This document shows positions 11,439-16,158 of a DNA stretch of 16,158 bases, piece after piece. Source of the stretch: CAVQGZ01 sp964356295 (GTDB taxonomy: Bacteria > Actinomycetota > Actinomycetes > Jiangellales > Jiangellaceae); contig CAYHHE010000066.1 of the NCBI GenBank assembly GCA_964356295.1, positions 1 through 16,158 of the forward strand, given 5' to 3'. Numbering within the stretch: position 1 is the first letter of the stretch; the number at the start of each line of letters is the position of its first letter. The notes beneath the pieces were generated by a model. That model saw only the letters and a list, made by a program, of their open reading frames with translations, was not told the DNA's origin and searched no databases. The position numbers and the translations under genes were made by a program.

Positions 11439-11705
11439 TCAGTGACCGACGTCGCCCTGGGGAGAGGCGTCGGTATCCCTCGAAGTGTAGTCGGCGTCGA
11501 GCACGTCCGGCTCGAGGTAGATCGTTGCAGGGGCGACGGCGAGTCGCGCACCCGCTGCCCGGCCCCGTCGATCACCCGGGCCATGTCCTGCGCAGTGCCG
11601 GCCCCGGCGACGCCGATCTCGGCGGCGAGAGCAGCGCGTCACCGCGATGCCGAGGTTGGCCAGCAGCGCTGCGATGACGGCCTTGGTGCCCCCGCTGGCG
11701 CTCAT
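11439..11705 (-). pseudogene. Decayed cation diffusion facilitator (CDF) transporter gene
   Basis: The remnant reads as an 88-codon frame from ATG 11705 to TGA 11439. Its first 22 residues (MSASGGTKAVIAALLANL...) match the conserved start of actinobacterial CDF-family metal transporters. Residues about 57 to 66 (VAPATIYLEPD region) match the conserved end of the cytosolic C-terminal domain of the same family. Between them, residues 24 to 56 are an Arg-rich nonsense stretch. The alternative frame over 11638 to 11540 instead reads AALAAEIGVAGAGTAQDMARVIDGAG, which looks like the missing part of that C-terminal domain. All transmembrane segments (normally about six, roughly 220 residues) are gone. 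The gene therefore suffered a large internal deletion plus a frameshift. ATG overlaps the manA TGA as ATGA. Intact relatives have a CDF gene at this very position between manA and ahcY. Confidence 0.8.
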
Positions 11706-12967
11706 GCCTCGTCGTCGACCGAGGTGGTGGTGGGCTCGGCGTCGGCGTCGTGCTCGGCCAGCCCCGGACGGGCCCGGACCGCCTCCCCCATCCCGGTGAC
11801 CGTCATCGGGCCGGCCGCCGCCGGCACGAAGAGCGCCTCGCCGCGTCGCAGGTCCGCGTGGGACTGCGCAGTGCGAAGGTGCAGGGTGCCGTCCATGGCC
11901 ATGACGATCGCGGGCGTGCCACCCCCGAGCAGGAAGCGGCCCCCCTGGTGCACGCAGATGCGGTCGAGGGTGAAGTCTGGGACCCCGGGGTCGAAGACCT
12001 CCAGGCACGGCGCCGGCTCGGTCGGCCAGACCAGGTGCGGCTGGGCGGCGGCGTCGATGATGCGCAGCACCTCGTCCACGTCGACCCGCTTGCGGGTCAG
12101 CCCGGCCCGCAGCGTGTTGTCCGAGGTGCTCTGGATCTCCACGGCAAGCCCGCCGGTGTAGCAGTGCAGCAGCCCGGCGGGCACAGCCATCGCCTCCCCG
12201 GGCTCGAGCACCACGTGGTTCATCAGGACGGTGACCACCACGGCCGGGTCGTCGGGATACTGATCGGCCAGCGCAGCGCTGACCCCCAGGTCGGTGGACT
12301 CCGGCGCCCGCTCCTCGGCCAGGACGCTCACCCCGGCGCGGGTCTCGTCCACCGCTCGCTCCCGCTCCGGGCCGGTCAGCCGGAGCAGGCTCTCCACCAG
12401 GCGGGCGACCCCGTCGACGGTGAGGTCGGCACGCAGGTGCGCAGCGAGCCCGCCGAGCAGCTGCCCGCCCAGGGCCTCGAGTCGGGCCAGCACGTCCGCG
12501 GGCGGGCGCAGCCCGGCGAAGGCGTCGAAGCGGGTCAGCGCCAGCAGCATCTCCGGCTTGGCCCACTCGTCGGCGTAGAGCGGGTCGGTGAGGCTGCCCG
12601 GGTCCACGCCGGCTCGCTCCGCGGCGTAGCCCGCCGCGGCCTGGGTCGCGGTCGGGTGGACCTGCAGGGACAGCGGCTGCGCGACCGCCAGCACCTTGAG
12701 CAGGAACGGGAGCCGGGAGCCGAAGGTCTCCAGCACCTCTGGGCCGAGGATCGCCCGCGGGTCACGCTGGACGAACAGGTCCAACGTCGTGGCCGGCACC
12801 GCACCCACGGTGGACGGCCCGTTCGGGTGCGCACCCAGCCACCACTCGGCCCAGGGCTGACCGTCCGGCTGCCGGCCGAGGAATCCCGGCAGGGCGTCGC
12901 AAGACCCCCAGGCGTAGTGCTGCACTCGCCCGTCCAGCGGGAGCAGCGCGACGGTGTTGGCGGTCAT
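11702..12967 (-). CDS. manA: Mannose-6-phosphate isomerase, class I (type I PMI)
   Basis: This zinc enzyme interconverts fructose-6-phosphate and mannose-6-phosphate, feeding mannose into GDP-mannose, mannan and glycolipid synthesis. The 421-residue cupin protein begins at ATG 12967. Visible motifs: N-terminal VQHYAWGS, QPWAEWWLGAHPNGPS; zinc ligands QVHPT (Q102, H104), KPEM (E139) and H268 in VPAGLLHCYTGG; then the signature QSTSDNTLRAGLTRKRVD with the active-site arginine. The start is supported by ATGA overlap with the stop of the SIS gene; a longer upstream frame (to 13603) is Arg/Gly-rich and antiparallel-looking, not family sequence. The C-terminal 15 residues (HDADAEPTTTSVDDEA) are variable. 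manA and manB catalyse consecutive steps and are separated here only by the SIS and Trm112-like genes. Confidence 0.97.
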   Translation of the reverse strand: MTANTVALLPLDGRVQHYAWGSCDALPGFLGRQPDGQPWAEWWLGAHPNGPSTVGAVPATTLDLFVQRDPRAILGPEVLETFGSRLPFLLKVLAVAQPLSLQVHPTATQAAAGYAAERAGVDPGSLTDPLYADEWAKPEMLLALTRFDAFAGLRPPADVLARLEALGGQLLGGLAAHLRADLTVDGVARLVESLLRLTGPERERAVDETRAGVSVLAEERAPESTDLGVSAALADQYPDDPAVVVTVLMNHVVLEPGEAMAVPAGLLHCYTGGLAVEIQSTSDNTLRAGLTRKRVDVDEVLRIIDAAAQPHLVWPTEPAPCLEVFDPGVPDFTLDRICVHQGGRFLLGGGTPAIVMAMDGTLHLRTAQSHADLRRGEALFVPAAAGPMTVTGMGEAVRARPGLAEHDADAEPTTTSVDDEA

Positions 12968-14010
12968 CGGCTCGCCCGCGTGGCACGCGCCACACCCTGG
13001 CCGAGGGCGAGGTAGGTGGCGGCGAAGCGTCCGATGGCCAGCAGGGAGGCGAAGCGGGCCACGTCGGACCCGTGGTCGGCGGTGACCGGATAGACCCGGA
13101 CGCCGCGAGCCTCGGCGGCCGCCTCGAGGCGGGCCCGAGCGGTACGGACGGCGTCGTCGGTGGCTCCGTCGTCGAGGATGACCAGCACCGGGGTCGCCGG
13201 CCGGTCGGCCCCGTCGTCGGGGAACGGGTCGGCGAACAGGTCCTCCTCGGGGGCGGCCAGCAGCAGCGGCTCGAGCTGGTCCGGCGAGCCCGCCACCGCC
13301 GGCACCCCGGTGGCCGCCCGTAGTCGCTCGGTCACCCGCCGGGCCGCCCGTCCGGCCAGGGGGGACCCACCCCACAGCACCGGGACGCGGTCGGCGAGGG
13401 CGAGCGCGAGCTCCTTGGCGGGGTTGGCGTCCACGGTGACGGCCGGGCCGCAGGCCGCAGCGACCGCGTCCAGCGCCGCGGCCACCGGCTCGACGGACAC
13501 CTCCGGGCCCAGCCCGAGCGAATGAAGCGTGGCCAGCAGCGGGACGCTGAGCGCCAGGGCGTCGGAGGACCCGGCCGGCATCAGCACTCCGCGCCCGGCG
13601 CACGCCTGCGCCAGGGTCGAGCCCTCCGGGCAGGTGACGAGCAGGTCACAGCCGCGGCGCACCGCCTCCGCGACCGTGGCCTCGTCGTCCGGGGACCCCT
13701 CCCCGGTGGTGGACAGCACCACCACGAGGTCCAGGGGGCCGGCCCAGCCCGGTAGCCCGGCGTGCGGCCAGGCCACGAACGGCACCGGGCAGACCGGCTC
13801 CAGGACGGTCCGCAGCAGCCGGCCGTCCGGACCCGCGGCGACGACGGCGCGAGGCCGCGGCGCGAGCGACTCGATGACCGTCGCGCGGGCGTCGGCGGCG
13901 GCCAGGTCGGCGCGCCGTACCTCGGCCCCCCAGCCGGCGACCGCGCGCAGGTCGTCGTCGACCGAGGCCAGCGCGTCGGGGTCATCCAGCCGGGTGTCGT
14001 CGAAGGCCAT
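12964..14010 (-). CDS. SIS-domain protein (PGI/PMI C-terminal-like; TobH-like), isomerase motif apparently missing
   Basis: SIS domains bind phosphosugars. This 348-residue protein resembles the bifunctional phosphoglucose/phosphomannose isomerase-like proteins (bact-PGI_C) that sit between manA and manB in actinobacteria, including the TobH-like protein of mycobacteria. Start: ATG 14010, with GAGGG 6 bases upstream. N-terminal signature is ...DDPDALASVDDDLRAVAGWG. The first SIS half reads LDLVVVLSTTGEGSPDDEATV, where a canonical SxSGxTxET would be expected. The C-terminal half has NPAKELALALADRVPVLWGGSPLAG, a family block, but the following region reads VPAVAGSPDQLEPLLL and shows no Glu-Asn-His-Asn catalytic segment. 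A regulatory or sugar-binding role is therefore as likely as isomerase activity. Its TGA overlaps the manA ATG. Confidence 0.85.
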   Translation of the reverse strand: MAFDDTRLDDPDALASVDDDLRAVAGWGAEVRRADLAAADARATVIESLAPRPRAVVAAGPDGRLLRTVLEPVCPVPFVAWPHAGLPGWAGPLDLVVVLSTTGEGSPDDEATVAEAVRRGCDLLVTCPEGSTLAQACAGRGVLMPAGSSDALALSVPLLATLHSLGLGPEVSVEPVAAALDAVAAACGPAVTVDANPAKELALALADRVPVLWGGSPLAGRAARRVTERLRAATGVPAVAGSPDQLEPLLLAAPEEDLFADPFPDDGADRPATPVLVILDDGATDDAVRTARARLEAAAEARGVRVYPVTADHGSDVARFASLLAIGRFAATYLALGQGVARATRASR

Positions 14011-14012
14011 GC

Positions 14013-14228
14013 TCAGCCCTCGCCCGCTGCGCCGCCGGCGCCGGGGGCTCGGTGCTCGGCCTCGTCGAGCAGCAGCACCGGGATTCCGTCGTCGATGCGG
14101 AACACCCGGTCGCAGGCGGTGCAGGCCAGCTCACCGGCCCCGTCTGCGGCGGTGGGGTCGTAGTCCAGCGGGGCGTGCTCGTCGCACGGGCAGGCCAGGA
14201 TCTCCACCAGCCAGGGCTGCAGCGTCAC
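14013..14228 (-). CDS. Trm112-like small zinc-binding protein
   Basis: A 71-residue protein of the Trm112p-like family (YcaR/UPF0434 type in bacteria). Eukaryotic and archaeal Trm112 activates methyltransferases; the bacterial role is not established. Seen: LQPWLVEILACPCDEHAPL, with C13 and C15, then ELACTACDRVFRIDDGIPVLL, with C36 and C39 forming the second metal pair. DDGIPVLL is the usual closing block. The C-terminal Ala/Gly tail is variable. GTG 14228 is preceded 5 bases upstream by a strong AAGGAGG. It ends 2 bases before the SIS gene and starts 24 bases after manB, inside the same operon, the position it occupies in many actinobacteria. Confidence 0.9.
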   Translation of the reverse strand: MTLQPWLVEILACPCDEHAPLDYDPTAADGAGELACTACDRVFRIDDGIPVLLLDEAEHRAPGAGGAAGEG

Positions 14229-14233
14229 AAGGG

Positions 14234-14240
14234 CCTCCTT
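14234..14240 (-). promoter_or_regulatory. Strong ribosome binding site of the Trm112-like gene
   Basis: AAGGAGG on the minus strand ends 5 bases before the GTG start at 14228. It is the best Shine-Dalgarno match in the block and confirms the GTG start. Confidence 0.7.
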
Positions 14241-14252
14241 CAGCGGGGTCGT

Positions 14253-15731
14253 TCACTCGCGGTGCGCGGCAACGAAGTCCAGGACCTCGTCGCGCACGGC
14301 CCCCATGGTGTCAGGGTCACGGGCCTCGACGTTCAGCCGGAGCAGGGGTTCGGTGTTGGACGGGCGCACGTTGAACCACCAGTCGGGTCCGGCGACGGTC
14401 AGCCCGTCCAGGTCGTCGAGGGTGACACCCTGGCGGGGCCCGTACCTCGCGCGCACCGCGTCCATCACGGCCCGAGGCGAGGCCACGACGGAGTTGATCT
14501 CACCGCTGCGCGCGTAGCGCTGATAGCGGCCGACCAGCTCGGACAGCCGGGTGCCGACCGGGGTCTCCCCCAGCGCGGCCAGCACGTGCAGCGCGGCGAG
14601 CATCCCGGAGTCGGCTCGCCAGAAGTCGGCGAAGTAGAAGTGACCGGAGTGCTCGCCCCCGAACACTGCCTGAGTCTCGGCCATCCTGGCCTTGATGAAC
14701 GAGTGGCCGACCCGGGTGCGCACCGGGACGCCACCGTGCTCGCGGACCACCTCCGGGACGGCTCGTGACGTGATCAGGTTGTGGATGATCGACGCGCCCG
14801 GATGCCGCTGCAGCTCGCGCACCGCGATCAGCGCGGTGATCGCGGACGGGTCGACCAGCGCGCCGGCCTCGTCGACCACGAAGCAGCGGTCGGCGTCGCC
14901 GTCGAAGGCCAGCCCGAGGTCGGCGCCGGTCTCGAGCACGCGGCGCTGCAGGTCGACGAGGTTCGCGCTGTCGAGCGGGTCGGCCGGATGGTTCGGGAAG
15001 CTGCCGTCGAGCTCGAGGTAGAGCCCGTCGACGGTGACCGGGGTGTCGGCAAGCACCGCGGGGACGGTGAGCCCGGCCATGCCGTTCCCGGCGTCCACCG
15101 CCACCGTGATGTCGCGGCTGGCGTCCAGCGGGACGAGCCGGTGCAGATACTCCACGTAGCCGGGCAGCACGTCGCGCTGCGTCACCGAGCGCGGCGGCAC
15201 CTGCGCGGGGGCCACCGACCCAGGGGCCACCGACCCAGGGGCCACCGAGCCAGGGGCCACCGACGCGGAGGCGTCGACCGCGGAGGCGTCGACCGCGGAG
15301 GCGTCGACCGCGGAGGCGATCTCGGCTAGCCCGGAGTCCCGTCCGACCGGGATCGCCCCCGCGCGGCACAGCTTGACCCCGTTGTAGCGACCCGGGTTGT
15401 GGCTGGCGGTGATCATCGCGCCGGGCAGGTCCAGCGATCCGGCGGCGAAGTACAGCATGTCAGTGGACGCCAGCCCGATGTCCACGACCGGAGCCCCGCG
15501 GCTCGTCGCCCCGTCGGTGAACGCCGTCGCTAGCTCGGGCGAGGAGCTCCTCGCGTCGCGGCCCACGATCACGCCCGGGTGGGACCCGCCGTCGGGTGGA
15601 CTGGTCAGCTCGACGAACGCGGCGCCGACGTCGCGCACCAGGTCGGCGTCCAGGTCGTCCGGGACGACCCCGCGGATGTCGTACGCCTTGATGACGCGCG
15701 ATCGGATCGGCTGGACGTCATGTTTGGACAT
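14253..15731 (-). CDS. manB: Phosphomannomutase/phosphoglucomutase ManB with a repeat-encoded insertion
   Basis: ManB converts mannose-6-phosphate to mannose-1-phosphate, the precursor of GDP-mannose. The 492-residue protein starts at ATG 15731 (AGGA 10 bases upstream; a TTG at 15740 is less likely since it abuts that site). N-terminal VIKAYDIRGVVPDDLD; phosphoserine loop ITASHNPGRYNGVKL with Ser at about 110; metal loop FDGDADRCFV (about 277 to 282); sugar-binding GGEHSGHFYF (about 359); C-terminal phosphate-binding RPSNTEPLLRLNVEA (about 456). All key residues are intact. Unusual: residues about 140 to 175, between domain 1 and domain 2, consist of three SAVDA and four SVAPG-type units not present in the family's usual ~455-residue protein. 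Downstream of DUF3499 by 12 bases. Function is likely retained since the insertion falls in a linker. Confidence 0.96.
   Translation of the reverse strand: MSKHDVQPIRSRVIKAYDIRGVVPDDLDADLVRDVGAAFVELTSPPDGGSHPGVIVGRDARSSSPELATAFTDGATSRGAPVVDIGLASTDMLYFAAGSLDLPGAMITASHNPGRYNGVKLCRAGAIPVGRDSGLAEIASAVDASAVDASAVDASASVAPGSVAPGSVAPGSVAPAQVPPRSVTQRDVLPGYVEYLHRLVPLDASRDITVAVDAGNGMAGLTVPAVLADTPVTVDGLYLELDGSFPNHPADPLDSANLVDLQRRVLETGADLGLAFDGDADRCFVVDEAGALVDPSAITALIAVRELQRHPGASIIHNLITSRAVPEVVREHGGVPVRTRVGHSFIKARMAETQAVFGGEHSGHFYFADFWRADSGMLAALHVLAALGETPVGTRLSELVGRYQRYARSGEINSVVASPRAVMDAVRARYGPRQGVTLDDLDGLTVAGPDWWFNVRPSNTEPLLRLNVEARDPDTMGAVRDEVLDFVAAHRE
15211..15270. repeat. 15-base minisatellite A inside manB (about 4 units)
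   Basis: Units start at 15211, 15226, 15241 and 15256. The consensus on the plus strand is GCCACCGACCCAGGG; units 1 and 2 are identical, unit 3 differs by one base and unit 4 diverges in its last part. In manB it encodes SVAPG units. The 15-base period keeps the frame. Confidence 0.95.
15271..15315. repeat. 15-base minisatellite B inside manB (3 perfect units)
   Basis: Three perfect copies of GCGTCGACCGCGGAG start at 15271, 15286 and 15301, with partial copies at both borders (GCGGAG before, GCG after). In manB they encode SAVDA units. It abuts minisatellite A directly and has an unrelated unit. Confidence 0.95.
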
Positions 15732-15743
15732 ACCGACCAAATC

Positions 15744-16103
15744 CTAGTCGATCGGACGGAGCACCCGCAGATGCCCGCGGCGCCCGACCTCGACCATGCT
15801 CGGGTCACGCTGAGCCGGGACCGGCCGGGCGGCCTCGCGGACCGCGTCGGCCAGTGCTGCCAGGTCGTCCGGCGTCGGCCCGAACGCCTCCGGGTCCACG
15901 GCGAGCCGGACGACCTCCCAGCCCCGCGGGGCGGTGAGGCGCTCGGAGTGCTGCGCGCACAGGTCGTAGCAGTGCGGCTCGGCGTAGGTCGCCAGCGGGC
16001 CGAGGACAGCGGTGGAGTCGGCGTAGACGTAGGTCAGCGTCGCCACGGCGGGCATCGCGCAACCAGCGCGCGTGCACCGCCGGACGCCTGCCACGGCGGT
16101 CAC
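15744..16103 (-). CDS. DUF3499 family protein (actinobacterial, putative metal-binding)
   Basis: Uncharacterised small protein of 119 residues, strongly conserved in actinobacteria next to manB. The core reads RRCTRAGCAMPAVATLTYVY, then ADSTAVLGPLATYAEPHCYD, LCAQHSERLTAPRGWEVVRL. Cys10 and Cys15, with H44-C45, C49 and H52, look like a metal site; this is inference. The C-terminal half, with an acidic PDDLAALADAVREA helix, is variable and ends GRRGHLRVLRPID. A GTG at 16103 with a G-rich stretch upstream is taken as start; a second GTG at 16094 is possible. TAG at 15744 overlaps the AGGA ahead of manB, so the two are probably co-translated. Confidence 0.9.
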   Translation of the reverse strand: MTAVAGVRRCTRAGCAMPAVATLTYVYADSTAVLGPLATYAEPHCYDLCAQHSERLTAPRGWEVVRLAVDPEAFGPTPDDLAALADAVREAARPVPAQRDPSMVEVGRRGHLRVLRPID

Positions 16104-16139
16104 CGTACCCCCGCCGCGCTGATCGTGGGTGGAGCTGGG

Positions 16140-16154
16140 ACGTCGCGGCGACGT
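16140..16154. promoter_or_regulatory. Palindrome upstream of the DUF3499-manB operon
   Basis: ACGTCGC and GCGACGT flank a single G, a perfect 7-base inverted repeat 36 bases before the DUF3499 start codon. It could be an operator or a chance palindrome in GC-rich DNA. No convincing -35/-10 pair was found in the 55 bases to the window edge. Confidence 0.3.
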
Positions 16155-16158
16155 GTCG

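Noticed and set aside
11750..13015. 421-residue plus-strand open frame opposite manA
   Set aside because: Antisense shadow of manA, whose zinc ligands and signature are intact.
12968..13603. Longer N-terminus for manA starting at 13603
   Set aside because: It is an out-of-frame reading of the SIS gene; PMI homology starts at the ATG in the ATGA overlap.
15211..15315. CRISPR-like array
   Set aside because: Units are 15 bases with no spacers and are in frame within manB; they are coding minisatellites.

Overview
The window is very GC-rich and nearly gene-saturated. It carries a conserved chromosomal housekeeping segment of a high-GC actinobacterium (Actinomycetota). Signature genes are mtrA-mtrB-lpqB, DUF3499, a Trm112-like protein, a SIS/TobH-like protein beside manA and manB, a ComF-family protein, a long HPF and SecA. 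From memory, the order parallels the Mycobacterium tuberculosis secA1...mtrA-sahH-manA-manB neighbourhood and the equivalent Streptomyces region. Genus cannot be assigned from this sequence. No rRNA, tRNA, CRISPR array, insertion sequence or phage gene was seen.

Layout in transcription order (almost everything is on the minus strand, so right to left). Block 1, 16103 to 11439, is a tight sugar-phosphate block: DUF3499, manB, a Trm112-like protein, a SIS-domain protein, manA, and a decayed remnant of a cation diffusion facilitator (CDF) gene. It is followed after 63 bases by ahcY (11375 to 9915). Spacings are 2 to 24 bases or ATGA overlaps, which suggests one operon supplying mannose-1-phosphate. 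A single plus-strand gene, an integral membrane protein with a GPDPase-type membrane domain, converges on ahcY; the two coding regions overlap by 7 bases. A 100-N assembly gap (8808-8907) removes the start of that gene, the N-terminal receiver domain of mtrA and the divergent promoter region between them. Block 2, 8807 to 1, is mtrA-mtrB-lpqB (an envelope-sensing two-component system with its lipoprotein), a ComF-like phosphoribosyltransferase, hpf, a YcaQ/AlkX-type winged-helix DNA glycosylase candidate, and secA, which runs off the left edge.

The gene content is ordinary, and I do not see a new multi-gene system. The items that deserve a second look are: the CDF pseudogene left by an internal deletion; two abutting 15-base minisatellites inside manB that add about 35 low-complexity residues; a glycosylase gene whose conserved N-terminus lies upstream of any ATG/GTG/TTG start (a CTG codon overlaps the preceding stop as CTGA); an N gap that must be larger than drawn; a SIS protein that appears to lack the isomerase catalytic motif; a three-copy 11-base repeat in front of ahcY; and a short palindrome upstream of the DUF3499 operon.
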